Assembly (NCBI GenBank): GCA_001898785.1
Contig: MKVE01000015.1
Location: forward strand, 166,326 to 209,341
Reading direction: 5' to 3'
Length of the DNA: 43,016 bases
Source of the DNA: Chryseobacterium sp. 36-9
GTDB lineage: Bacteria > Bacteroidota > Bacteroidia > Flavobacteriales > Weeksellaceae
In this document: positions 16,387 to 23,566 of the stretch, piece by piece
Layout: the number at the start of each line of letters is the position of its first letter
Numbering within the stretch: position 1 is the stretch's first letter
Made by a program: the position numbers and the translations under genes
Notes under the pieces: generated by a model
The model's database searches: none
Told to the model about the DNA's origin: nothing
The model's input: the letters and a program-made list of their open reading frames with translations, nothing else

Positions 16387-17028
16387 TTAGGAAGGTTTGT
16401 TGATAATGTCTAAAAACTCATTGGTATGATACTGAATTTTCATCAACAGATAATCCACTTTGCCAACTAAAATATTATGAAATATATAAGCTAAAAATCC
16501 GACAATCAGGCCTACAACCGAAGGCGCCAAAGCTTTATAAAAATCGGCTGCTAAAAGATTCTGAGCAACAACAGTTTCTGTTTTTGATAATGTTCCGAAA
16601 GTCGAGGCCAGAATCAGAACACCGCCAAGAAGTCCCAACATAGGCGCAGCACCGGATAGCGTTGCCAGGAAACCGATATTTTTTTCAGCTTTGTTCAGTT
16701 CTATTTGTGCGTGGGTTTCCATTGCGTTGGCAATTTCACTTACAGGTCTTCCCAATCTGGAAAGTCCTTTTTCCACGCTTCTGGATTCGGGAGAATTGTC
16801 TCTTCTGCAAAAATCAATTGCCGACTGGATTCTTCCGTCATTGAGAAGGTCGTTGACGTTTTTAAGTAAATAAGGATCAACCTGGTTTTCCCGGTTAAGC
16901 GAATATAATTTCTGTCCAAAAAAAACGATGGCAGCAATTCCCGAAAATATAAGAATAATGATAAGAGAAACACTTAATAAGCCTCCTCCAAATAAGAATT
17001 CCCAGATAGAAATATTTTGATTTACCAT
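16387..17028 (-). CDS. exbB: MotA/TolQ/ExbB proton channel family protein
   Basis: A 213-residue ExbB/TolQ family channel subunit with three membrane helices at about 17-37, 120-145 and 165-190. The second helix region reads IGFLATLSGAAPMLGLLGGV and the third contains APSVVGLIVGFLAYIFHN, both family hallmarks. With ExbD it would form the proton-driven motor that energises TonB. Here it sits between two TonB-like genes and no exbD is present; a partner must be encoded elsewhere or replaced. A -7 element 27 bases upstream suggests it can also be transcribed separately from the first tonB. Confidence 0.9.
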   Translation of the reverse strand: MVNQNISIWEFLFGGGLLSVSLIIILIFSGIAAIVFFGQKLYSLNRENQVDPYLLKNVNDLLNDGRIQSAIDFCRRDNSPESRSVEKGLSRLGRPVSEIANAMETHAQIELNKAEKNIGFLATLSGAAPMLGLLGGVLILASTFGTLSKTETVVAQNLLAADFYKALAPSVVGLIVGFLAYIFHNILVGKVDYLLMKIQYHTNEFLDIINKPS

Positions 17029-17055
17029 AGTTTTTTATTTGCTTTTTAACATTTT

Positions 17056-17063
17056 CAAATTTA
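17056..17063 (-). promoter_or_regulatory. Possible -7 element for exbB
   Basis: TAAATTTG on the minus strand matches TAnnTTTG and lies 27 bases upstream of the exbB start in the 104-base gap after tonB. No TTTG is seen at the correct -33 spacing. Confidence 0.4.
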
Positions 17064-17132
17064 TGAATTAGTTGATGATTAACCCGAACAGATTATGGAA
17101 AAATTTACGAAAAATGATTATTAATAGGAATT

Positions 17133-18059
17133 TTAGAAAACAATTTTATAAGTTCCTTTCGAAGAGACGCTGGCAGCCTCAGCTTTTACATATTGCTTTA
17201 CCCAGCTTACAGCGGTATTCATTACACAAGGATCGGAAACACCGCTTAATCGTCTTGCAGAGGTCACTTTTCCGGATTTGTCAACGGTATAAGAAATTGT
17301 AATGCTTCCGCTTGCAGAACAATCGTGACTAGGCTGTGCTCCGCCTCTTCCCATAGTTCCGGGAATGAAACCGACTAATTTTCTATCCACACCAATCAGA
17401 CTTGTTCCGTCACCATCACCGCCTAATGGATCGCCATAATTGCCAGGTCCGGTTCCGTTACCTTGTGAGCCGGATTTTGTTCCTCTGCCTTTTAAAAGAT
17501 TACCGATTGCCGCATTTCCACGGCCGTCACTGGTTGCATTTTCTTTTTTGATATCGCCTTTTGCGTTGGTTTTTCCAGTCGTATTTTTAGTGGAATTAGC
17601 AACAGCCGGAGTGTTGGCTTTATCATTAGCCTTAGTAGCTACAGGTGGATTTTTAGTTCTGGTTGGGATGGGAACTGTATTTTCAGGAATATCTTTTTCG
17701 ACTTTTTCCTTGGCAGCTTTTGCAACTTCGGTAACGATTTCTTTCTCCTGTTTTTTTTCTACGACTGGAGCCGGACTTCCTTCTTCCTCTTTTGGTTCTT
17801 CAAGTCCTTTTCCGTTTCTGTTGTCGCCATAATTGATACGCATTTCTGTCAAATCAATAGGAATGATCTTCTCGCTATTTGCTGCGGTTTTCTTTTGCGT
17901 TTTTATAAAGGAAATAGGGATAAAAAATAAAACCGAAAACAAAAAAATCCCTACAACCAAAGCTTTGGTAAGCGTGAAATCATAATGTTTACGGAACGCA
18001 TAAGCGCCATAAGCTTTATGTCTGTCTTCGAAAATAATATCATCCAGATCCTGATACAT
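17133..18059 (-). CDS. tonB: Energy transducer TonB
   Basis: A 308-residue TonB-like protein. The N-terminus DIIFEDRHKAYGAYAFRKHY is the motif that opens many Bacteroidetes TonB proteins; one membrane helix follows (about 31-52), then a long Lys/Glu/Pro and Gly/Asn-rich periplasmic linker, then a C-terminal domain at about 225-308. The domain contains PSHDC and SDPC, giving two Cys that could pair, and ends GTYKIVF. It should carry proton-motive energy from ExbB to TonB-dependent outer-membrane receptors. It is the second gene of the minus-strand run, 75 bases after the acidic protein gene. Confidence 0.88.
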   Translation of the reverse strand: MYQDLDDIIFEDRHKAYGAYAFRKHYDFTLTKALVVGIFLFSVLFFIPISFIKTQKKTAANSEKIIPIDLTEMRINYGDNRNGKGLEEPKEEEGSPAPVVEKKQEKEIVTEVAKAAKEKVEKDIPENTVPIPTRTKNPPVATKANDKANTPAVANSTKNTTGKTNAKGDIKKENATSDGRGNAAIGNLLKGRGTKSGSQGNGTGPGNYGDPLGGDGDGTSLIGVDRKLVGFIPGTMGRGGAQPSHDCSASGSITISYTVDKSGKVTSARRLSGVSDPCVMNTAVSWVKQYVKAEAASVSSKGTYKIVF

Positions 18060-18134
18060 TGGAAATAGCTTGTTTACGTTATAACTTAACTTTTATAACG
18101 ACTGGTAAATATAAATATTATTTTCCGGAAAAAA

Positions 18135-18593
18135 TTAGTCGTCTACCTCGATGTCGTCCTGGCGGAAATTACATTTGAGTTTGAATGCGATTGGATCATC
18201 AGAGCCCGTATAAAAATCGGTAATGTTTCCTGTCCAGCAAAGTTGCAGGTCATCGTTTTCGTTTTTATCAAAGACTAATTTGTTATCATATAAGAAAGCT
18301 TCTTCATCATCAAAGAGATCTGCTTCTGTATAAGTGTCATCATCCGTGTCTTCTACAACAAAGGTTTGCCCTTCCAGTTCAGAAGTTGTGATCGGAAAAT
18401 CGAAAACGTTAAGAGAAATCTGTGGGAAATTATACTGTAGAGAATCATCATCCACGTGATCGAGAGAATCATCTGTTATAACTTCTACCTCCAAAAAATT
18501 CTGCTTGTTGCTATAAACGGATTTGCAATAAGTACTCTTGATAAAATATTTCAGAGTTTCCTCTGGATGATAAATCTTTAATATTCCTTTCAT
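18135..18593 (-). CDS. Acidic protein of unknown function upstream of tonB
   Basis: I do not recognise this 152-residue protein. About a quarter of its residues are Asp or Glu by my count, with runs such as VEDTDDDTYTEADLFDDEEA in the middle and QDDIEVDD at the C-terminus. There is no signal peptide or membrane helix. Three Cys (in TYCKS, LQLCW and KLKCN) are spread through the chain. It is the first gene of the run leading into tonB-exbB, 75 bases upstream of tonB and with a -7 element ahead of it. Function cannot be assigned. Confidence 0.75.
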   Translation of the reverse strand: MKGILKIYHPEETLKYFIKSTYCKSVYSNKQNFLEVEVITDDSLDHVDDDSLQYNFPQISLNVFDFPITTSELEGQTFVVEDTDDDTYTEADLFDDEEAFLYDNKLVFDKNENDDLQLCWTGNITDFYTGSDDPIAFKLKCNFRQDDIEVDD

Positions 18594-18641
18594 TGTAAGG
18601 ATAATAAATTATGAAATGATAAATTTTTAAATTGTGTTGAA

Positions 18642-18649
18642 CAAAGATA
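18642..18649 (-). promoter_or_regulatory. -7 element ahead of the tonB-exbB gene run
   Basis: TATCTTTG on the minus strand matches TAnnTTTG and lies 48 bases upstream of the acidic protein gene. No -33 element is evident. Confidence 0.5.
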
Positions 18650-18697
18650 AAAAATTGAATGAATTTGGAAAATTTTTGCTAATTAATTTTAATATTA

Positions 18698-18726
18698 ATA
18701 TCAAAAATCATCAAATCTTTTGATAT
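18698..18726. repeat. Inverted repeat between divergent promoters
   Basis: ATATCAAAA (18698-18706) and TTTTGATAT (18718-18726) form a perfect nine-base inverted repeat with an 11-base spacer. It lies between the leftward tonB-run promoter and the rightward DUF885 gene and may be an operator. Confidence 0.4.
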
Positions 18727-18804
18727 TGTATTAATACTGATAGAATTAGTCAGGAAAATTTATACCATTAAAATCTTATCTTTACAATATCAAATCTTTA
18801 TAGG

Positions 18805-20601
18805 ATGAATTCTTTTTATAAAATTACTTTTCTTTTCGCATTGGTTTTCTCTGTTATTTCCTGTAAAAAAGGAGATTCTCCAATTCTTAAAAATACTTAT
18901 CCTTCATCATCTGATCTGGACTCTATTGCCGCCAATTATTACGAAGAATATTTGAAATTATATCCTTTGGAAGCAACATCGCAAGGTGATGAGAGATATA
19001 ATGATCTTTTACCAGATAATCTGAGCCAGGATTTTATCAAAAAAGAAATTGCATTTTATAACTCGGTTCAGAATCAATTAAAATCAATCGATTATAATAG
19101 TTTGGATAACGACCAGAAAGTGGTTTTTGATGTTCTGGAATATACATTGATCGACAAACAGGAACGTTACGCCTATCACCCGGAATATATTCCTTTTACG
19201 CAGTTTGATGGTTTGCCTTTGACTTTTCCGATGTTGGGAAGCGGAACGGGCGTTCAGCCATTCAAAACTGAAAAAGATTATGACAATTGGCTTAAAAGGA
19301 TAGAACAGTTTCCGGTCTGGATGGATTCTGCCATTGAAAATTTCCGCGCCGGAATCAAAAATAATGTCGTACTTCCAAAATCGTTGGTTGTGAAAATGAT
19401 TCCACAAATGAAAGCCGAAGAAATCACAACTTTCGAAATCGAAAAAAATATTTTTTACGGGCCGATCAGGAATCTGCCAAAAGATTTCAAGCCGGTTATT
19501 ACTAACAAATATGCGAAGCTTTATCAGGATGCGATCAAAAATAAGATCATTCCTGCTTACGTGAAAATGGCTGATTTTCTTGAGAAAGAATATCTGCCAA
19601 AGGCCAGAACTACAGATGGTTATAATGCCTTGCCAAACGGAAATAATGTTTACGCATATTACGTGAAAAGCTGGACAACGACAGATAAAGCCCCGGACGA
19701 CATTCACCAGACAGGACTAAAGGAAGTTGAAAGACTTCGTAAGGAAATGGAAAAAGTGAAGAACCAGGTAGGCTTCAAAGGTTCTCTAGAAGAGTTTCTG
19801 AATCACGTAAAAACTGACCCGAAAGCAATGCCTTATCAGACCTCAAAAGAAGTTTTAGCGGGCTTTCAATCAATCTTGGATAAAATTACTCCGAAGCTGA
19901 AAACAATGTTTAATGTGACTCCGAAAAGCCCTTTCGAAATTCGTCAAACCGAAAAATACCGTGAAGCAAGTGCAAGTGCAGAATACATACAGGGAAGTGC
20001 GGATGGAAAACGTCCCGGGATTTTTTACATACCGATTCCCGACCCGAAGAAGTTCAATGTGACTTCCGGGATGGAATCTCTTTTCCTTCACGAGGCTATT
20101 CCGGGTCATCATTATCAGGTTTCTTTGCAACAGGAAAATACCAAGTTGCCAAAGTTTATGAGATTCGGCTGGATTGGTGCTTACGGCGAAGGCTGGGCTT
20201 TATATTGCGAATCACTTGGTCCGGAATTCGGGCTTTATACTGATCCGTATCAAAAATTAGGTTCTTTGAGTGATGAAATGTTGAGAGCTGTTCGTCTGGT
20301 AATTGATACAGGAATCCACACAGGACAAATGTCACGAGAAGAAGCCATCAAATATTTCCTGAGTAATGTAGCTTATGACGAAGCTGGAGCAACTGCAGAA
20401 GTGGAGCGTTATATGGCGTTGCCGGGACAAGCGCTGAGCTACAAAACTGGTTCGATGAAAATAAGAGAGTTGAGAGATAAATATCAAAAACAGCAGGGAA
20501 AGAAGTTTAATCTGGCGTCTTTCCACGATGAGGTTTTGAGCCAAGGTTGTCTTCCATTGGAAGTTTTGGAACGTAAAATGGAACTTTGGGCAAAGAGATA
20601 A
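18805..20601 (+). CDS. DUF885 family lipoprotein, probable metallopeptidase
   Basis: A 598-residue DUF885 protein. The lipoprotein signal ends SVISC (Cys20). The C-terminal half contains FLHEAIPGHHYQ (His429, Glu430, His435), which looks like a zinc-binding gluzincin motif, followed by GEGWALYCESLG and YDEAGATAEVERYM, in which further Glu ligands are expected. Members are thought to be zinc peptidases of the envelope; the substrate is unknown. The HPP gene starts at the base after its stop, indicating cotranscription. TATCTTTA at 18777-18784 is a near match to a -7 element. Confidence 0.88.
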   Translation: MNSFYKITFLFALVFSVISCKKGDSPILKNTYPSSSDLDSIAANYYEEYLKLYPLEATSQGDERYNDLLPDNLSQDFIKKEIAFYNSVQNQLKSIDYNSLDNDQKVVFDVLEYTLIDKQERYAYHPEYIPFTQFDGLPLTFPMLGSGTGVQPFKTEKDYDNWLKRIEQFPVWMDSAIENFRAGIKNNVVLPKSLVVKMIPQMKAEEITTFEIEKNIFYGPIRNLPKDFKPVITNKYAKLYQDAIKNKIIPAYVKMADFLEKEYLPKARTTDGYNALPNGNNVYAYYVKSWTTTDKAPDDIHQTGLKEVERLRKEMEKVKNQVGFKGSLEEFLNHVKTDPKAMPYQTSKEVLAGFQSILDKITPKLKTMFNVTPKSPFEIRQTEKYREASASAEYIQGSADGKRPGIFYIPIPDPKKFNVTSGMESLFLHEAIPGHHYQVSLQQENTKLPKFMRFGWIGAYGEGWALYCESLGPEFGLYTDPYQKLGSLSDEMLRAVRLVIDTGIHTGQMSREEAIKYFLSNVAYDEAGATAEVERYMALPGQALSYKTGSMKIRELRDKYQKQQGKKFNLASFHDEVLSQGCLPLEVLERKMELWAKR

Positions 20602-21201
20602 ATGATGAAGAAACAAATCAAAAAAAGACTAAGACATACGAAATATATCTTTTATCAGGAAACCCTTGTTGACTTCAAAGATCATTTTTGGTCGTTTCTC
20701 GGTGCTTTTTTCGGGATCGGATTGATTGCTTTTTTGCAGTCTCAACATTTGACCGGGGTTGAAAACATTTTTCTGATTGGCTCATTCGGAGCATCCAGCG
20801 TTTTGATTTACGGTGCCGTAAATAGTCCTTTAGCCCAACCAAGAAACTTGATTGGCGGACACGTTTTATCAGCATTGGTTGGTGTTACAGCCTATAAATT
20901 CTTGCCGGATATCCTTTGGCTGAGTGCATCTATTGCAGTCGCTTCTTCTATTGTCGTGATGCAGATTACCAAGACGATGCATCCGCCGGGTGGTGCAACA
21001 GCTTTGATTGCTGTTCTTCCTGCCGGGAAAATTCAGGAATTGGGATATTGGTATGCTGTATCTCCGGTTTTGAGTGGCGTTTTGATTTTATTAACGATGG
21101 CTTTGATTTTCAATAATATTCCAAAAGGAAGGAAGTATCCGCATCATATCAGACAAACCAAATATTTCCATATGAGAAGAATGCTAAAGAGAAATCATTA
21201 G
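20602..21201 (+). CDS. HPP family membrane protein
   Basis: A 199-residue membrane protein with the naming motif in MHPPGGATALIAVLP and the preceding GSFGASSVLIYGAVNSPLAQ segment. Four or five hydrophobic helices are visible. HPP proteins of bacteria and plastids are linked to nitrite transport, but the substrate here is unproven. The ATG abuts the DUF885 stop, and the last four bases overlap the end of the converging endonuclease III gene. Confidence 0.9.
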   Translation: MMKKQIKKRLRHTKYIFYQETLVDFKDHFWSFLGAFFGIGLIAFLQSQHLTGVENIFLIGSFGASSVLIYGAVNSPLAQPRNLIGGHVLSALVGVTAYKFLPDILWLSASIAVASSIVVMQITKTMHPPGGATALIAVLPAGKIQELGYWYAVSPVLSGVLILLTMALIFNNIPKGRKYPHHIRQTKYFHMRRMLKRNH

Positions 21202-21824
21202 GCTTTATCCGGAAACAAAAGTTTCGGAATAAAATCCTTGTCCTTATTACCTCTCGCAGGCGAATATTCTCGTCCATAGAAAATAATCTGAAGGTGTAAT
21301 TTGTTCCAAACACTTTCATCCCAAAGATTCTTAGCATCTCTTTCGGTTTCAACGACATTTTTCCCTGAGGTCAGTTTCCATTGTGTCATCAGTCTATGAA
21401 TATGCGTATCAACAGGAAACGCCGGAAAACCAAATCCCTGACTCATCACAACAGAAGCGGTTTTGTGACCAACACCGGCCAGACTTTCCAACTCTTCATA
21501 AGTTTGTGGCACTACGGAATTGAATTTTTCCACCAAAACTTCCGCCATTTTTTTAAGGTTTTTCGCTTTGGAATTCGAAAGTCCGATTTCTTTGATTAAT
21601 TCCTTGATTTCTTCAACGCTCAACTTGGCCATTTTCTCAGGCGTATCAGCAACGGCAAAAAGAGAAGGCGTTACCTGATTTACTTTTTTGTCCGTCGTCT
21701 GTGCAGAAAGGGCGACCGCAACCATCAGAGTATAAGCGTCTTTGTGATCCAGTGGAATAGGAACTTCAGGATATAATTTTTCTAATTCTTCCTGAACAAT
21801 CTTGGCTCTTTGCTTTTTCGTCAT
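21198..21824 (-). CDS. nth: Endonuclease III-like DNA glycosylase lacking Fe-S cysteines
   Basis: A 208-residue HhH-GPD glycosylase that should remove oxidised pyrimidines and cleave the abasic strand. The helix-hairpin-helix LAGVGHKTASVV carries catalytic Lys121 and PVDTHIHRL carries Asp139, matching E. coli Lys120 and Asp138. After HLQIIFYGREYSPARG the C-terminus lacks all four Cys that bind the 4Fe-4S cluster in E. coli Nth. I chose the start MTKKQRAKIV (21824); the longer form from 21848 adds eight residues and would overlap its own predicted leader. It overlaps the HPP gene by four bases at its end and diverges from bcp. Confidence 0.88.
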   Translation of the reverse strand: MTKKQRAKIVQEELEKLYPEVPIPLDHKDAYTLMVAVALSAQTTDKKVNQVTPSLFAVADTPEKMAKLSVEEIKELIKEIGLSNSKAKNLKKMAEVLVEKFNSVVPQTYEELESLAGVGHKTASVVMSQGFGFPAFPVDTHIHRLMTQWKLTSGKNVVETERDAKNLWDESVWNKLHLQIIFYGREYSPARGNKDKDFIPKLLFPDKA

Positions 21825-21840
21825 TTTGATGGTAAATTTG
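21809..21840 (+). promoter_or_regulatory. Promoter of bcp
   Basis: TTTG (21809-21812), a 20-base spacer and TAAATTTG (21833-21840) match the Bacteroidetes consensus. It ends 19 bases before the bcp ATG and overlaps the 5' end of the divergent nth gene. On the other strand TATTTTTG (21846-21853) is a candidate -7 element for nth. Confidence 0.75.
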
Positions 21841-21859
21841 TAGCACAAAAATAGAAATT

Positions 21860-22306
21860 ATGTTGAACGTTGGCGACTCTTTACCGGAATTTATAGGAAC
21901 TAATCAAAACGGAGAACCAATCGATTCTCAAAAGCTGAAAGGCAAAAAACTGGTTGTTTTCTTTTATCCGAAGGCAAGCACGCCAGGTTGTACAGCAGAA
22001 GCCTGCAATTTGAGAGATAATTACTCGGTTTTGAAGCAGAAAGGTTATCAGCTATTGGGTGTCAGCGCAGATTCTGTGAAGCGTCAGAAAAATTTCGCGG
22101 TAAAAAATGAATTACCATTTGATGTCATTGCAGATGAAAATCGCGATATCATTGACAAATTTGGTGTTTGGCAGTTGAAGAAATTTATGGGGAGAGAATT
22201 TATGGGAATCGTGAGAACGACTTTTGTTTTCGATGAAAAGGGAATTTGTACTCAGGTTATCGATAAAGTCAAAACCAAAGACCACGCCGCGCAGATCTTA
22301 ACATAA
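21860..22306 (+). CDS. bcp: Thioredoxin-dependent thiol peroxidase (Bcp/PrxQ)
   Basis: A 148-residue peroxiredoxin of the Bcp/PrxQ type that reduces hydrogen peroxide and organic peroxides using thioredoxin. PKASTPGCTAEACNLRD contains peroxidatic Cys44 and resolving Cys49, the helix-2 arrangement of PrxQ. VRTTFVFDEKG near the C-terminus is also typical. Length is normal. It has a consensus promoter and is divergent from nth. A structured non-coding stretch follows directly. Confidence 0.95.
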   Translation: MLNVGDSLPEFIGTNQNGEPIDSQKLKGKKLVVFFYPKASTPGCTAEACNLRDNYSVLKQKGYQLLGVSADSVKRQKNFAVKNELPFDVIADENRDIIDKFGVWQLKKFMGREFMGIVRTTFVFDEKGICTQVIDKVKTKDHAAQILT

Positions 22307-22311
22307 AAACA

Positions 22312-22560
22312 TCTACGAATACGTTCTTTACCTATCCGTTGAAGTTCATTAACGGTCGCGCGGGGTTATGAACAGGTTCGTTGTGGTTATTTACCTGTTG
22401 CGTGGCGTTGCCGATGTGTTCCGACAGGATGCGAACCCCAAATTATACGTTGCCTAACGTGTCGGGAGGGCTTTAAGACCTCGGTGAATACGTAAAGAAC
22501 CGCAACAGATGATTCCGGAACGTCAACCGAACGGTGTTAATAAGGTTCGGATATTTTCTA
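22312..22560. other. Structured, GC-richer intergenic element; candidate RNA or dispersed repeat
   Basis: No convincing coding frame. A closing stem pairs 22323-22331 with 22492-22500 (nine perfect pairs), continued past one C-C mismatch by TAT/ATA. Inside are perfect hairpins at 22336-22340/22351-22355, 22362-22367/22434-22439, 22371-22377/22393-22399, 22447-22451/22456-22460 and 22466-22469/22479-22482. A further six-pair hairpin (22527-22532/22545-22550) lies outside. CCGACA (22421-22426) could also pair with TGTCGG (22460-22465) as a pseudoknot. G+C is about half over 22321-22440, well above the flanks. Strand and function are unknown. Confidence 0.6.
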
Positions 22561-22575
22561 TGAAGGTCCAGAACT

Positions 22576-23055
22576 CTATTTCACGGGAATCCATATCTCT
22601 TCCTCAGCAAAATCACTGTTTGGATTATAATCGTCTCCGAAAATCTCGAAATGTGGTCTGTGATCAACCTCAAATTGATTTTCCGGAATGAAATTTTGAA
22701 ATAGATATCTGAACATTTCCGGCCCGTTGTCTGCTTTACCCTTATAACTGAAAACCAAGTATTTTCCACTTTCTAATTCGAAAATGTCAAACCCTTCGGG
22801 AATATTATCAAAATCAGGAACTTCGGCCAAAGCATATTTGATGAAAGACTGATCGGGCGTGAAATTCTCGGGATAGATTTGAAGCGAGAATAATTGATTG
22901 GAAATTCGGTTTGGGATCTCTCTTCTTCTCATCATAAACTTCTTCCAAACCATCGGTGTTTTGTTATCCTGAAAAGAAGTCGTAATGCTGAATCCGATTA
23001 ACTTTTTTGGCTTAATAATCTCAATACGATGAGGTAGATCGAATTCAGTTTTCAT
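22576..23055 (-). CDS. GyrI-like / AraC effector-binding domain protein
   Basis: A 159-residue single-domain protein resembling the GyrI-like (SOUL/AraC effector-binding) small-molecule binding fold. Pointers are the N-terminal strand RIEIIKPKKLIGFSITTSF, the central YALAEVPDFDNIPEGFDIFE region, GKYLVFSYKG, and the C-terminal FEIFGDDYNP with EEEIWIPVK, the usual last strand of this fold. No DNA-binding domain is attached. Ligand unknown. Its start overlaps the end of the GNAT gene by 11 bases, so the two are cotranscribed. Confidence 0.8.
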   Translation of the reverse strand: MKTEFDLPHRIEIIKPKKLIGFSITTSFQDNKTPMVWKKFMMRRREIPNRISNQLFSLQIYPENFTPDQSFIKYALAEVPDFDNIPEGFDIFELESGKYLVFSYKGKADNGPEMFRYLFQNFIPENQFEVDHRPHFEIFGDDYNPNSDFAEEEIWIPVK

Positions 23056-23548
23056 AATACATCAACTCTTCATTATCATTAGGAATGGTTACCATCTTCT
23101 GGAACTTCAACCCTAATTTTTCAATTAATTTTTGGGAAGAAAAATTGTCTTTGGTTGTAATTGCAGAGATTTTATTAACTCCAAATTCTTTAGCGGCAAC
23201 TTCTTTCAGTTTGTGGGCAGATTCATAAGCGAACCCTTTACCTTCGTATTTTTCAAAAAAGGAAAAGCCAATATCCAGAACATCCAGACCTTCTCTTTCA
23301 AAGATCCCAACTGCACCAATTTTCGTGTTGTCCTCTTTCAGGATCACAACATAATTTCCGAACCCCAATTTTTCAATCTGAGGAAGGAATCGATTTTTGA
23401 TATAGTTTTCCGCATCTTCTTTGGTGCGAAGATTTCGGTCACCAATATATTTGATGAACGATGGCATATTATATAATTCAAGAAAAAAATCTGCATCTTG
23501 TACTGCTGCAGGTTTTAGAATCAATCTTTCAGTTTCAAAGGTTTTCAT
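23045..23548 (-). CDS. GNAT family N-acetyltransferase (RimJ/RimL-like)
   Basis: A 167-residue GNAT enzyme. The N-terminus ETERLILKPAAVQDADFFLE is typical of the RimJ/RimL-like subgroup. Motif A, with the acetyl-CoA pyrophosphate loop, is around EKYEGKGFAYESAHKL, and FSSQKLIEKLGLKFQKM closes the domain. The acceptor (protein N-terminus, ribosomal protein or small molecule) cannot be told. It overlaps the GyrI-like gene and starts 18 bases after the antiporter gene start region on the same strand. Confidence 0.88.
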   Translation of the reverse strand: MKTFETERLILKPAAVQDADFFLELYNMPSFIKYIGDRNLRTKEDAENYIKNRFLPQIEKLGFGNYVVILKEDNTKIGAVGIFEREGLDVLDIGFSFFEKYEGKGFAYESAHKLKEVAAKEFGVNKISAITTKDNFSSQKLIEKLGLKFQKMVTIPNDNEELMYYEN

Positions 23549-23566
23549 TCATTAAAAATAAAAATT

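Noticed and set aside
17440-17832. 130-codon plus-strand frame inside tonB
   Set aside because: It is the antisense of the Gly/Pro/Lys-rich tonB linker; biased composition keeps it open.
22452-22458. RYYYAAC/GTTRRRY-like core suggesting an integron attC site in the structured region
   Set aside because: Only one seven-base core matches. No second core at the proper distance, no integron integrase and no cassette gene are present.
22509-22691. 60-codon open frame across the structured element and the end of the GyrI-like gene
   Set aside because: It lies antisense to a recognised gene at its 3' half and covers hairpin arms; no family features.
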